In this document: positions 32,982-42,669 of the stretch, piece by piece
Layout of the letters: every line of letters starts with the position of its first letter
How positions within the stretch are numbered: position 1 is the first letter of the stretch
NCBI GenBank assembly: GCA_964344765.1
Contig: CAYFOM010000001.1
Location: 248,001-312,000, forward strand
Direction of reading: 5' to 3'
Origin: JACNIZ01 sp964344765
GTDB lineage: Bacteria; Planctomycetota; UBA1135
Length of the DNA: 64,000 nucleotides
Notes under the pieces: model-generated
What the model was told of the DNA's origin: nothing
Databases searched by the model: none
The model's input: the letters and a program-made list of their open reading frames with translations, nothing else
Made by a program: the position numbers and the translations under genes

Positions 32982-34283
32982 TTACTTTACCGGATAGGTC
33001 TCCAATACCCAGGTCTTCCATGCTTCGTCGGCTTGGCGCATGGTCCAACCATAGACCTCTTTAAACGCTTTGCGTTGCGCGTCGGCCATGCCGGCGCCGG
33101 TTTCTTGCGACTTCAGCGCGGTGATGAATTGACCGAACTTGGCTTTGTCGGTGGTGATCAAAAAGTCCATCTTCGACCACACCACCAGGTGCATGTCGAA
33201 GTCCAAGTCGACGTAATCGTTCAAGCGCGCCAACTTTGCGAAGTCGGCGGCTTCACCTTTCTTCACCAATTTGCGCACCGCCGGCGCCCATTCTTCCAAG
33301 TCTTTTTCGATGGCCGATGCACCTTCGCCGGCATCGTAGAAACTGTAACCCTTGTGATTCAAACGGCGCATGTAGTGGGCATATCCTTCGCGCAGCCACG
33401 CCGGCAGATCAAACAAGTACATCATGTAGCCATCGAGGAAATTAATGGCCAGGTTGTGGCGCAGCGCGTTGTGCATGTGCTGCTCATGTTTGACCTTGGC
33501 TTGGCGGGCGGAAATACCGAACAACAAGCAGCGGCTGCGCGCGGTGACGTTGCCCGAGTCTTTGGTGTCGACCTTGATGTTCCAGCGCTGCGGATGAGTG
33601 GTTTTCATGCCGAAGTAGCGCAGCTTGAATTCCGCCCACACCGGCTCGTCTTCGCTCATGAAAACCTCGAAGCGATGCGGCTCGCCCAGGTATTGCCCCA
33701 TGCCGACCCATTGCGGGAATCCTTCACTGCGTTGCTGCCCACCGCGATCCAGCTCAAATTCATTGATGGTCTTGGTGAATTCATCCTCAAACGCGCGATT
33801 AAAGACGTCCTCCGGCGGCAGCTTGGCCCAGTCTTCCTCGGTCCAGCCCATGTGGTCGAGAAATTCGGCGTACATCTTCTCCATCCGCCAGGCGTAAAGG
33901 TGCAGGCGCAGCCACGGATCCAGCGTCGACACCTTGGGGTCGATTTCGGGATAGGTCAGCTGCATTTCCGCCAGTTCGGCGCGGTAGAGCTTGCGTTCCT
34001 GAACCGGGATCTTCCACTTCTTAAGCGTGCTGCCGATGCGGAAGTGCGGCGTTTGCAGCCACAGCACGTCGCGGCTGATCAGCAGTTCGTCGGCAACTTG
34101 GTCGGAGGTGCTGTGGGCGAAGGGAAAGGGACCGTACGACAGTCCCAGCTCGGCCATGACTTCGGGCTTCTTTTTGAACACCGTGTCGACCGCTTTTTTG
34201 TTTTTACGCTGGGCGCTGGCGCCGGGAGCCAGCAACACGACGGCTAGAAAAACGATGAGCGGGAGAAACGGGCGACGAACCAT
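32982..34283 (-). CDS. Secreted protein with degenerate peptidase-MA-like core
   Basis: 433 residues, ATG start. Signal peptide RPFLPLIVFLAVVLLAPGASA. In the second half HNALRHNLAINFLDGYMMYL and LPAWLREGYAHYMRR have the layout of gluzincin proteins (HExxH, then P-x-W-L-x-E-G-x-A-x-Y), but the HExxH equivalent reads RHNLAI, so the catalytic Glu and second His are missing while the distal Glu remains. I take it as a non-catalytic relative or a distant family. The C-terminus (YGWTMRQADEAWKTWVLETY) is normal for such proteins. The function is unknown. Confidence 0.65.
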   Translation of the reverse strand: MVRRPFLPLIVFLAVVLLAPGASAQRKNKKAVDTVFKKKPEVMAELGLSYGPFPFAHSTSDQVADELLISRDVLWLQTPHFRIGSTLKKWKIPVQERKLYRAELAEMQLTYPEIDPKVSTLDPWLRLHLYAWRMEKMYAEFLDHMGWTEEDWAKLPPEDVFNRAFEDEFTKTINEFELDRGGQQRSEGFPQWVGMGQYLGEPHRFEVFMSEDEPVWAEFKLRYFGMKTTHPQRWNIKVDTKDSGNVTARSRCLLFGISARQAKVKHEQHMHNALRHNLAINFLDGYMMYLFDLPAWLREGYAHYMRRLNHKGYSFYDAGEGASAIEKDLEEWAPAVRKLVKKGEAADFAKLARLNDYVDLDFDMHLVVWSKMDFLITTDKAKFGQFITALKSQETGAGMADAQRKAFKEVYGWTMRQADEAWKTWVLETYPVK

Positions 34284-34319
34284 GATCTGGGGGGCGGCAG
34301 GGACCGGCGGATTGCGCGA

Positions 34320-35057
34320 TTAGCGCGGAGTGGCAGCCGTCCGGCCGCGGCGGAACTGAGCGGGCAGCGAGCGGAGGAATTCCGCCGGCGCCCGAAGAGG
34401 CAGTTTAGCCCATGCGTCGCGAGCCTCTCGGCGATGGTCGTCGGTGCCGACTTCAAACAGGATGGACCTGGAATAGATTCCTGCCACCATGCGCAGGGAA
34501 TCGTTGCGATCTTCGAGGAAGACAATTTCCCACCCTTGTGTGGTTTGCAGCGGTCCGACCCATTCCCCCGGTTCCATCTCGGAAAAATGAGCGGCCACCC
34601 GCGCACCGAGGGCAAACGGAGTGGGTTGACGCATCGAGCCGACGTCGCCCTGACCGCCATGGGCTTGGTATTCGGCGTAAAAGTCTTCTTTGCTACCGAT
34701 TCGCGCAGCAACTTCGTCGGCGGCGGATTTTGCTGTAGCGCTTTCTTCTTTCAGGCGTTCGTGTAGCAAGGCCGCCGGACCCATCCCACCCTGGAGCAAG
34801 TGCCAGGACAGCGTTTCGGGGCCGAAAGCATTGAATGTCCGCCCGAATTTGCGGACCAAATCATCCAATTCCTTGAGGTCGATCACCGCCTCGCCAACTT
34901 CGAGCTTGCCCACAACAGGCGTCTCGGTGGAGGAGTCCGCAACGACTTCATCCTCCGATTGGGCCGCTGCTTGTTGTTGCGGACCGCAAGCGGCTATGGA
35001 CAAAGCAGTTGCCCAAAGAAGCGAGAGCATCGTGAATTTGGCAAGCAGCTGGCACAT
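34320..35057 (-). CDS. Lipoprotein with parvulin-type (PpiC) peptidyl-prolyl isomerase-like domain
   Basis: 245 residues from ATG at 35057. The N-terminus LLAKFTMLSLLWATALSIAAC is a lipoprotein signal. After an acidic linker, a domain with KSAADEVAARIGSKEDFYAE, HGGQGDVGSM, HFSEMEPGEWVGPLQTTQGW and EIVFLEDR follows the parvulin pattern (GDLG, then F...L.PGE.SGPV.T..G.HI...). Periplasmic or outer-membrane folding help is likely. It is divergent from the SurA-like gene at 35121, with 63 bases between the starts. Confidence 0.75.
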   Translation of the reverse strand: MCQLLAKFTMLSLLWATALSIAACGPQQQAAAQSEDEVVADSSTETPVVGKLEVGEAVIDLKELDDLVRKFGRTFNAFGPETLSWHLLQGGMGPAALLHERLKEESATAKSAADEVAARIGSKEDFYAEYQAHGGQGDVGSMRQPTPFALGARVAAHFSEMEPGEWVGPLQTTQGWEIVFLEDRNDSLRMVAGIYSRSILFEVGTDDHRREARDAWAKLPLRAPAEFLRSLPAQFRRGRTAATPR

Positions 35058-35120
35058 GGTTGGCGCGGGAGGTCGATGTTGAGGGTAGAATACCGAGCCA
35101 AACAGGTTTCTCCGAAAATC

Positions 35121-36707
35121 ATGAACCGCATTCATTCACTCGTTTGCATCTGGGCCGCCACTCTGAGCATGACCGCTGGGGTTGTGGCTCAGCCAGTCGC
35201 TCCGACCACCTCCGCAATGTCCGTCGTGGCGTTGCAGGACGCCGCCGCCCGGCCGCAGATCTCCGAACAGGAGTTTTACAACCGCACCCTGGTTTATTCC
35301 GTCGGCGGTCAGCAGCTTTACCAGCATATGCAGGCTCTGCTGATCGAAACCGAGACTCAGCGCCGCAAGGATCTGGGCATGGATTTGAGCTGGGCCGAGG
35401 TGTCGGATCTGGAAGTTGACAACCGCGTCGACAAAAACGTCTCCGACTTCCTCGATAAGAACCCGGATTTGGATTTCTGGGAGCAGGTCATGAGCCTGGG
35501 TTACGACAAAGAGGCATACCACCGCGAGGTGCGCCGCCAGTTGGAGCTGGAGCGCCTGTTTTTCCCGGTTGAGCCGGAAAATTGGCCGACCGATCTGCTG
35601 AAGGAGATCTTCGGTGGCGATGCCGAAGGTTCGATGTGGTTGACGATGGTTGAAAAGATGCCGGCGCAGCTGATTGAGAAGCGCGACAAAGGCGAGTCTT
35701 ACGAGATCGACCCGATGACCATGCAGATGTTCCTGCGCCCGCAGGTCTTCCGCTGGATGATGAGCAGTGCCGAGATCAAGTACCCGTTTGACGGCTTGGC
35801 GGAGGGCGTTTGCTTGTCGGTGAACGGTCGCGAAGTCAAGACTGCCGACATGCTGAAGCGCGTCGAGAAGTTGATGTCGGAGGTTGATCAGGAGCGTGCC
35901 GCAATGTGGGCCGAGTTGATCAAGTCGCTGAAGGCTGATTTTTCCGCCAAGGGCGTCTTGCTGACCGAAGCGGAGACGCAGGCGATCATTGATGAAGAGC
36001 GCAAGGAGTACGTCAACTCTTACATCACCTACGAGCAGGTGGCTTTGGAGTTCCAGGGCTTCCCGACGATGGAGATGTTTAAGCAGTACAAGCAGCTGCG
36101 CGAGTCGTTCCGCAAGACTTTGCCGGATCCGATTCCGGATGAAGTGCTGCAGGCACACCTCGATAAGCGTCATCAGTTCATTGCTAGCGGTACTGTTGCT
36201 GCGCAGGTGATTCTGTTCTCGGCCAAGGACTTGGAAACCGGCGCTTGGGATAAGAAGGACGCGTTTAAGTCGGCTCGTCAGCGCGCTGAAGTTGCAGTAG
36301 AAGCTCTGGTCGACGGCAAACCGTTCGGTCAGGTGTTGCTGCAGTACTCGGAGTACCCGGAAAAGACCCGCGGTACCAACGAGCAGATGCCGCAGCCGAA
36401 CCGTGGTCGCTTCGGCCACCAGATGCGCAACCCGCTGCGCCAGTTCCTCGGTGAGAACGATTACATGGATTTCCTGACCGGCGTTTCCATCGCCGATGAT
36501 CTGTTCTTCAACGCTGAGGTCGGTGCGGTTTACGGTCCGCGCGAGAGCTCTTACGGTTTCTACATCTACAAGTTGATTAGCCGTTCCGAGCCGACCACGA
36601 AGATCGACTTTAAGGAGAACGAGCGCCACGCCTTCTTCGTCAAAGACGATCACCTGTCGGTGGAGTTCTTGAACTACATCGCCGGCGTCATGGATCGCAA
36701 CGAATAG
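35121..36707 (+). CDS. Exported SurA-like folding factor (divergent)
   Basis: 528 residues from ATG at 35121. Signal peptide HSLVCIWAATLSMTAGVVAQ. A long helical region (QQLYQHMQALLIETETQRRK, WEQVMSLGYDKEAYHREVRR) resembles the SurA N-terminal chaperone part. The C-terminal ~150 residues (IASGTVAAQVILFSA, GKPFGQVLLQYSEYPE, PQPNRGRFGHQM, VYGPRESSYGFYIYKLISR) follow a parvulin outline without clear active-site residues. It is divergent from a PpiC-like lipoprotein gene. A role in envelope protein folding is inferred. The codon mix (many CAG, GAG, CTG) differs a little from neighbours and may reflect high expression. Confidence 0.65.
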   Translation: MNRIHSLVCIWAATLSMTAGVVAQPVAPTTSAMSVVALQDAAARPQISEQEFYNRTLVYSVGGQQLYQHMQALLIETETQRRKDLGMDLSWAEVSDLEVDNRVDKNVSDFLDKNPDLDFWEQVMSLGYDKEAYHREVRRQLELERLFFPVEPENWPTDLLKEIFGGDAEGSMWLTMVEKMPAQLIEKRDKGESYEIDPMTMQMFLRPQVFRWMMSSAEIKYPFDGLAEGVCLSVNGREVKTADMLKRVEKLMSEVDQERAAMWAELIKSLKADFSAKGVLLTEAETQAIIDEERKEYVNSYITYEQVALEFQGFPTMEMFKQYKQLRESFRKTLPDPIPDEVLQAHLDKRHQFIASGTVAAQVILFSAKDLETGAWDKKDAFKSARQRAEVAVEALVDGKPFGQVLLQYSEYPEKTRGTNEQMPQPNRGRFGHQMRNPLRQFLGENDYMDFLTGVSIADDLFFNAEVGAVYGPRESSYGFYIYKLISRSEPTTKIDFKENERHAFFVKDDHLSVEFLNYIAGVMDRNE

Positions 36708-36748
36708 TCGGCGCCTTCGGGCGTCTACTGGGCTTCACAACCTGAACT

Positions 36749-38611
36749 TTGGCCCGCACCGCTCGCTTCAAAGAAGCATTCCGTCGCCTTAGCCCGTACC
36801 TGAAACGGTATCGGCGGACTGCGGTGTTCATGGTGCTGATCGGGGCGATTGCCGCCTCCGGTCAGCGCCTGACGCTGATTTTCTTAAAGCCGCTGGTCAC
36901 GCTGCTGTTCCCGGAACGGGCGGCGGATGAAGCGGTCAGCAGTGAGATGTCGCTGCTGGATTCGTTTTCACAGAATTGGATCGAGCCCAGTATTGAGGGC
37001 ATTTCGATTTTCGGCATGGGGCCGGAAGCTTCGGCGGTGACCGCGTTGGTCGGCTTTATGGTCGTTGCGGCGTTGGTGTTTGCGCTGCTGCAGTTCTGGT
37101 TTTTGCGCATGTCGCGCATGATCGGCATTTGGATGATTGTCGATCTGCGTCAGGATCTGGCGAATCACCTGCTGCGCATGGGCATGCGCTACCACGCCGG
37201 CCGACGGTTGGGCGATGTGGTTTCGCGAATGACGGCCGACGTCAGCACCAGCTTGCGCTTGTTGAATATTTTGGTCGAGGAATTGATCCAAGGACCGTTC
37301 AACATCATGGCGTCGCTGTTTTTGGCATACGCCGCAGCGCCACGCGCAACCTTGGGCATGTTGATCTTTGTGCCGCTGTTGGCTTGGCCGATTTTCAAGA
37401 TCGGTCCGCGCGTGCGCCGTCGCAGTGCGCGGTCGCAAGAAAAGCTGGGCGATACCACGCAATCGCTGATGCAGATGCTGTCGGGTATCCGCGTGGTCAA
37501 AGCCTTCCGCTTGGAGGACCGCGAAGCCGAGGAGTTTAAAAAGGCCAACGATGAGTTTGTGCATCAAACCGATCGCATGGTCAAAGCTCAAGCAACTAGC
37601 CAAGGATTCACTGCGTTTTTGGCTCAAGCCGGCACCGGCATTCTGATTGGCGTGCTGGTTCTGGTGCAGGTGTCCGGCTATCGCATCTTCACCGACGCCG
37701 GCAACATGACGTTGTTCTTCCTCGGCATCGGCACGATGTTCGCGCACGTCAAGCGTTTGTCCAAAGCGCTGTCGAACATCTTTGTATCGATGGGGGCGAC
37801 CGAGCGCATCTTTGAAGTGTTCGATATTCCCGCCGAGACCTCTGATGAAAAAGCAGGCAAGCCCTTTGATGGCTTCGATGGCCAAATTGAATTCCGCAAC
37901 GTGGGTTTCGATTACGAAATGGGCGAAGGCCCAGCGCTGCAAGAGCTGAATTTCACCGTGAAGCGCGGTGAACGCATTGCGTTGGTTGGGCCATCCGGCT
38001 CGGGTAAAAGCACGCTGCTGGATTTGATCGCGCGTTTTTATAAGCCGACTTCCGGTGAAATTTTGATCGACGGCCAAAACCTTAACGAATTGCGCCGTGC
38101 CGATTGGCTGGACCGCTTAGCCATTGTTTCGCAAACGCCGTTTTTGTTTCAAAGCACGATCGGCGAGAACGTGCGACTGGGCAAACGCGGCGCCAGCGAT
38201 GAAGAAGTCATCACCGCCCTTGAAGCTGCTCAGCTCGGCAACTTCCTGCGCGAAGTTAACGGCGGTCTAGAAGCCGAGGTCGGCGAAAGCGGTACTCGTC
38301 TTAGTGGTGGCCAAGCGCAACGAGTCACCATTGCGCGGGCGATGCTTCGCGATGCGGATTTGCTGCTGCTCGATGAAGCGACCAGCGCATTGGACACGCA
38401 TTCCGAACGACGCGTGCAGGAAGCGCTTCATCGATTGCTGACTGGGCGCACCGCCTTCGTCATCGCACACCGCTTAAGCACCATTCAGGATTGCGATCGC
38501 ATTCTGGTGCTGGAAGACGGCCGCATCGTCGAAGAGGGCAGCCACGACGACCTGCTCGCCGCAGAGGGAGCCTATGCCAAGATGTGGCTGCTCCAGCATC
38601 AGTCCGGTTGA
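36749..38611 (+). CDS. ABC exporter, MsbA-like (fused permease and ATPase)
   Basis: 620 residues from TTG at 36749; no strong ribosome site confirms it. Residues about 1-340 hold six membrane segments of an ABC type IV exporter (VFMVLIGAIAASGQRLTLIF, RYHAGRRLGDVVSRMTADV). The ATPase has Walker A LVGPSGSGKSTLLDLIARFY, Q-loop SQTPFLFQSTIGENV, signature TRLSGGQAQRVTIARAML, Walker B LLLLDEATSALDTHSE and the switch His in FVIAHRLSTIQDCD. MsbA-type proteins flip lipid A-like glycolipids or drugs; the substrate here is not certain. It follows the SurA-like gene, so an envelope role is reasonable. Confidence 0.9.
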   Translation: MARTARFKEAFRRLSPYLKRYRRTAVFMVLIGAIAASGQRLTLIFLKPLVTLLFPERAADEAVSSEMSLLDSFSQNWIEPSIEGISIFGMGPEASAVTALVGFMVVAALVFALLQFWFLRMSRMIGIWMIVDLRQDLANHLLRMGMRYHAGRRLGDVVSRMTADVSTSLRLLNILVEELIQGPFNIMASLFLAYAAAPRATLGMLIFVPLLAWPIFKIGPRVRRRSARSQEKLGDTTQSLMQMLSGIRVVKAFRLEDREAEEFKKANDEFVHQTDRMVKAQATSQGFTAFLAQAGTGILIGVLVLVQVSGYRIFTDAGNMTLFFLGIGTMFAHVKRLSKALSNIFVSMGATERIFEVFDIPAETSDEKAGKPFDGFDGQIEFRNVGFDYEMGEGPALQELNFTVKRGERIALVGPSGSGKSTLLDLIARFYKPTSGEILIDGQNLNELRRADWLDRLAIVSQTPFLFQSTIGENVRLGKRGASDEEVITALEAAQLGNFLREVNGGLEAEVGESGTRLSGGQAQRVTIARAMLRDADLLLLDEATSALDTHSERRVQEALHRLLTGRTAFVIAHRLSTIQDCDRILVLEDGRIVEEGSHDDLLAAEGAYAKMWLLQHQSG

Positions 38612-38648
38612 TGCGGGGCGCGGCAGCCACGCCCCGTCCAATCATTGG

Positions 38649-41600
38649 CTACATCGAGCGGCGATACTGACCGCCGATTTCGTACAGCGCATTGCTGATC
38701 TGGCCCATCGTGCAAACTTTGGCCGTTTCCATCATCTCGGCGAAGATGTTGCCGTTCTCCAGCGCCACCTTGCGCAAACGCATCAGGGCCGCGTCGGACT
38801 CAGAGCGATGACGTGCTTGGAACTCCTTGATTTGCTGCACCTGCGATTGCTTTTCTTCTTCGGTGGAACGAATCAACTCGGTTTCGAAAGCAGAATCGGC
38901 GTCGGCGTTCGGGTTTAAGAAGGTGTTCACACCGATGATCGGCAACTCACCCGAGTGCTTCAGCGTCTCGTAGTACATCGACTCTTCTTGAATCTTGCCG
39001 CGCTGGTACATGGTTTCCATCGCACCCAACACGCCGCCGCGTTCCGAGATGGATTGGAATTCGCTCAGCACCGCTTCTTCGACCAACTCGGTCAACAACT
39101 CGGCGAGGAACGCGCCTTGCAACGGGTTCTCGTTTTTGGCCTGACCAAACTCGCGGTTGATAATCATCTGAATCGCCAACGCGCGGCGCACCGATTCTTC
39201 GGTCGGTGTGGTTACCGCCTCGTCGTAAGAATTGGTGTGCAAGCTTTGGCAGTTGTCGTTGATCGCGTACAGCGCCTGCAACGTCGTGCGGATGTCGTTG
39301 AAGTCGATCTCTTGCGCGTGCAACGAGCGCCCCGAAGTTTGAATGTGGTACTTCAACTTCTGACTGCGTTCGTCGGCTGCGTACAAATCGCGCATCGCCA
39401 CCGCCCAAATGCGCCGCGCAACGCGACCGATGACGTTGTACTCGGCATCCAATCCATTCGAGAAGAAGAACGATAGGTTTGGCGCGAACGCGTTGACGTC
39501 CATGCCGCGCGAGCGGTAGTACTCGACAAAAGTGAAGCCGTTCGCCAGCGTGAAGGCCAACTGCGAAATCGGGTTGGCGCCGGCTTCGGCAATGTGGTAG
39601 CCGGAAATCGACACCGAATAGAAATTGCGCACCTGCTTGTTGATGAAGTACTCCTGGATGTCGCCCATCATCTTCAGCGCAAACTCGGTCGAAAAGATGC
39701 AGGTGTTTTGCGCCTGATCTTCTTTCAAGATGTCCGCCTGAATGGTGCCACGCACCGTTTGCAGTGCTTGCTCACGCAACTCTTCGTATTCGTCGGCCGG
39801 CAGCAGTTGATCGCCGCTGACGCCGAGCACGCCCAAGCCAAGTCCATCGTTGCCGTCCGGCATCTCGCTGCGGTAAGTCGGCACCTTGCCGCCGCACAGT
39901 TCTTCAATTTTCTTCTGCGCGTCCTCCCAGCGGCCGGTTTCCTTCAAGCGCTTCTCAACCAACTGATCGATGGCCGTGTTGAGGAAGAAGGCCAGCATCA
40001 TCGGCGCCGGACCATTGATGGTCATCGATACCGACGTCTTCGGCGAGCACAGGTCAAAACCCGAATACAGACGCTTGGCGTCGTCGAGCGAGCAGATCGA
40101 AACACCGGAGTTGCCGATCTTGCCGTAGATGTCCGGCTGCACCGCCGGATCGCATCCGTAAAGGGTGACCGAGTCGAACGCCGTCGACAAACGTGCGGTG
40201 GTCTGGCCCTTCGACACGAAGTGGAAACGGCGGTTGGTGCGTTCAGCGGTGCCTTCGCCGGCAAACATGCGCGTCGGATCTTCGCCGGTGCGCTTGAATG
40301 GGAACACGCCGGCGGTGTACGGGAATTCACCCGGCACATTTTCCAAGCCCAGCCAAGTCGTCAATTCGCCCCAATCCTTGGTCGTCGGCATCGCCACTTT
40401 GGGCACCTTGGTACCCGACAAAGTGACATGCTGTGCCGGCACTTTGATTTCTTTGCCGCGCACCTCGTAGCAGAAGTCGTCGGCGGCGTAGTTGGCTTTG
40501 ACCTCTTCCCAGGTGCTGAGTTGCTTGCGGATCGCCTGGTCTAAATCTTTGACGACTTCCTGAAAGCGCTGACGCAAGACCAAAACAGTTGGATCGACGG
40601 TCGGGTCGACCAGCTCATCGGCGCTGTATTCATGCTCGGCGCCAGGGATGACTTCGCCAAACTCTTTCAGTGCACGCGCAATTCCATCGGCGCGGTGAGC
40701 CAGCTCGCCCTGACCGGCGACGCGGCGCTTGTAAGAGCGCACTGTGTCGGCGATTTCCGATAAGTAGCGCACGCGGTCGCCGGGTACCACGGTCGGCGTT
40801 TCCGAAACGCGTTCGGGCACCGGCAGCGGCTCCCAATTGCGTTCTTCCAAGCGCCCCAGCTCAGCGGCAATCCACTGGAAGAAGTGATCCACACCCGGAT
40901 CGGCGAAGCGGCTGGCGGCGGTCAGGAATACCGGCAAGTCTTCCGGCTCGGTTTCAAACAGCTGGCGGTTGCGCTGGTACTGGCGACGTACATCGCGCAG
41001 CGCATCTTCGGCGCCGCGCTTATCGGCTTTGTTCAACACCACAGCTTGGGCGAAGTCGAGCATGTCGATCTTTTCCAGCTGCGACGGCGCACCGAATTCA
41101 GGCGTCATCACGTAAACCGGCAGGTCACACAAATCGACCACCTCAGAATCGGATTGACCGATGCCGGCGGTTTCGAGAATGACCAAGTCGTAACCGGCAG
41201 CCTGCAGCGCAAGCAACGAATCTTGCACCGCGCCTGCCGTCGCTAAGTGGGCGCGCCGCGTTGCCATTGAGCGCATGAAGACGCGCGGACCGTGAACTGC
41301 ATTCATGCGAATGCGGTCGCCTAACAACGCACCACCGGTGCGGCGACGGCTGGGGTCCACCGACAAAATCGCCACCGAGCGATCCGGGAATTGATCCAGC
41401 ATGCGTCGCACCAATTCATCGGTTAGCGACGACTTGCCGGCACCACCAGTGCCGGTAATCCCCAAAATCTTCGGCCCGCCGTTGACCAACTTCGATTGCA
41501 GCTCGGCGCGCACCTCTTCCAAACGCGAACGGCAATCGTCGCTGTTCATCGTGCTGCCGTCTGCGGTATCCGCGCATTCGCCTTCGACGCTATGCAGCGC

Positions 41601-42149
41601 TTCGATCAACGAAACCGCATGGGCGACGTCATCGGCCTGCCGCGTGTACAAACCCTTCGGCAACGGCGAATCCAGCTGCACAACGGCGCGATCGGCACGC
41701 GTCATCATGTCGCGAATCATGCCGACCAAGCCCAGCTTGCGACCGTCTTCCACCGAATAAATGTGGCCGACGCCGGCTTCATGCAGCTCGGTTGCCTCCT
41801 CATCAGTGATCGTGCCGCCGCCGCCACCGAAAACCAAAATGTCTTCGCAGCCTTTCTCGCGCAGCAAGTCCACCATGTAGCGGAAGTACTCGACGTGACC
41901 GCCCTGGTATGACGACACGGCAATCGCATGCGCATCTTCCTGAATCGCCGCCTCGACGATTTCTTCAACCGAACGGTTGTGGCCGAGATGAATGACTTCG
42001 GCGCCTTCTTGCAACAGCACGCGGCGCATGATGTTGATCGCCGCATCGTGACCATCAAACAGAGATGCGGCGGTGACGAAGCGCAACTTATGCTGCGTTT
42101 GGAAGTCGGCGGTGGTGGCGCTCGAGTCGGCGGGAGTGGGGTTTGCCAT
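38649..42149 (-). CDS. icmF: Fused isobutyryl-CoA mutase IcmF
   Basis: 1166 residues, ATG start. This is the three-part adenosylcobalamin enzyme. Residues about 20-150 bind B12 (SLFDGHDAAINIMRRVLLQE with the Asp-x-His-x-x-Gly-like pattern, AIAVSSYQGGHVEYFRYM). Residues about 210-480 are a MeaB-like chaperone GTPase (ILGITGTGGAGKSSLTDELV, LDFAQAVVLNKADKRGAED). The rest is the substrate-binding mutase domain (FPYTAGVFPFKRTGEDPTRM, SISGYHIAEAGANPISQLA, TLANGFTFVEYYRSRGMDVN). Length is that of IcmF, which interconverts isobutyryl-CoA and butyryl-CoA. The MerR-type gene lies directly upstream with two bases between. Confidence 0.95.
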   Translation of the reverse strand: MANPTPADSSATTADFQTQHKLRFVTAASLFDGHDAAINIMRRVLLQEGAEVIHLGHNRSVEEIVEAAIQEDAHAIAVSSYQGGHVEYFRYMVDLLREKGCEDILVFGGGGGTITDEEATELHEAGVGHIYSVEDGRKLGLVGMIRDMMTRADRAVVQLDSPLPKGLYTRQADDVAHAVSLIEALHSVEGECADTADGSTMNSDDCRSRLEEVRAELQSKLVNGGPKILGITGTGGAGKSSLTDELVRRMLDQFPDRSVAILSVDPSRRRTGGALLGDRIRMNAVHGPRVFMRSMATRRAHLATAGAVQDSLLALQAAGYDLVILETAGIGQSDSEVVDLCDLPVYVMTPEFGAPSQLEKIDMLDFAQAVVLNKADKRGAEDALRDVRRQYQRNRQLFETEPEDLPVFLTAASRFADPGVDHFFQWIAAELGRLEERNWEPLPVPERVSETPTVVPGDRVRYLSEIADTVRSYKRRVAGQGELAHRADGIARALKEFGEVIPGAEHEYSADELVDPTVDPTVLVLRQRFQEVVKDLDQAIRKQLSTWEEVKANYAADDFCYEVRGKEIKVPAQHVTLSGTKVPKVAMPTTKDWGELTTWLGLENVPGEFPYTAGVFPFKRTGEDPTRMFAGEGTAERTNRRFHFVSKGQTTARLSTAFDSVTLYGCDPAVQPDIYGKIGNSGVSICSLDDAKRLYSGFDLCSPKTSVSMTINGPAPMMLAFFLNTAIDQLVEKRLKETGRWEDAQKKIEELCGGKVPTYRSEMPDGNDGLGLGVLGVSGDQLLPADEYEELREQALQTVRGTIQADILKEDQAQNTCIFSTEFALKMMGDIQEYFINKQVRNFYSVSISGYHIAEAGANPISQLAFTLANGFTFVEYYRSRGMDVNAFAPNLSFFFSNGLDAEYNVIGRVARRIWAVAMRDLYAADERSQKLKYHIQTSGRSLHAQEIDFNDIRTTLQALYAINDNCQSLHTNSYDEAVTTPTEESVRRALAIQMIINREFGQAKNENPLQGAFLAELLTELVEEAVLSEFQSISERGGVLGAMETMYQRGKIQEESMYYETLKHSGELPIIGVNTFLNPNADADSAFETELIRSTEEEKQSQVQQIKEFQARHRSESDAALMRLRKVALENGNIFAEMMETAKVCTMGQISNALYEIGGQYRRSM

Positions 42150-42151
42150 GG

Positions 42152-42544
42152 TTATGATTCCGCGCGTTTTTGCTGAATGCGGTTGCGGTAGGAGAGCAGG
42201 TCGGTTTGCAGCTGGGTCAATTCCAGCAGTCGCGCTTCGGTTTCTTCGAGGCGCGCGCCAAGCATTTGTTCCAGGCGGGCCAGCATGCCGGGCGTTTGAC
42301 TGCGGTCGAAGGTGTGATTGAGTTCGCCGATTTGCTCCAGAGTCAGACCAATCTTTTTCAGTCGGACGATGAAGCGCAGGCGGTCTAACGCATCTTCGGT
42401 GTAAAGACGTCGGCCGTTTGCGCCGCGCTCGTTGGCGCAGAGCAAACCCAATTCGCCGTAATAGCGAATCGTTCGGCTGCTGACGTCGGCCTCTTTGGCG
42501 AGTTCGGCGATGTCCCAGCAGCTGGTTTCCTTGGGCTCGACCAT
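42152..42544 (-). CDS. MerR-family transcriptional regulator
   Basis: 130 residues from ATG at 42544. The N-terminal winged helix is typical: DIAELAKEADVSSRTIRYYG, ELGLLCANERGANGRRLYTE, DALDRLRFIVRLKKIGLTLE. A long helix (RLEQMLGARLEETEARLLEL) forms the dimerisation coiled coil. No Cys ligands suggest metal sensing; the tail is short, as in acyl-CoA or LiuR-like regulators. It precedes icmF by two bases, so control of branched-chain acyl-CoA metabolism is a fair inference. Confidence 0.9.
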   Translation of the reverse strand: MVEPKETSCWDIAELAKEADVSSRTIRYYGELGLLCANERGANGRRLYTEDALDRLRFIVRLKKIGLTLEQIGELNHTFDRSQTPGMLARLEQMLGARLEETEARLLELTQLQTDLLSYRNRIQQKRAES

Positions 42545-42669
42545 CCCATAGTCTACCACAGGATGACAGTTGACGTAAACTGGCAACCTGGCGCCGATTA
42601 GGGTGGGCTTTAGTTTCCTAAGGCGTTTAATTAAAAGTCTTTGCGTGCGTAAAGCTGCGGAGTCACACT

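Noticed and set aside
32886..34247. 453-codon open frame on the plus strand
   Set aside because: Antisense to the secreted protein at 32982-34283, which has a signal peptide; composition (many Leu, Val, Gln, His) is typical of shadow frames.
35136..36653. 505-codon open frame on the minus strand
   Set aside because: Antisense shadow of the SurA-like gene; that gene has a signal peptide and sensible composition, while this frame has none.
38612..38648. GC-rich inverted repeat between the ABC exporter and icmF stop codons
   Set aside because: Short GGGGCG/CGCCCC pairing without a T run; not convincing as a terminator.
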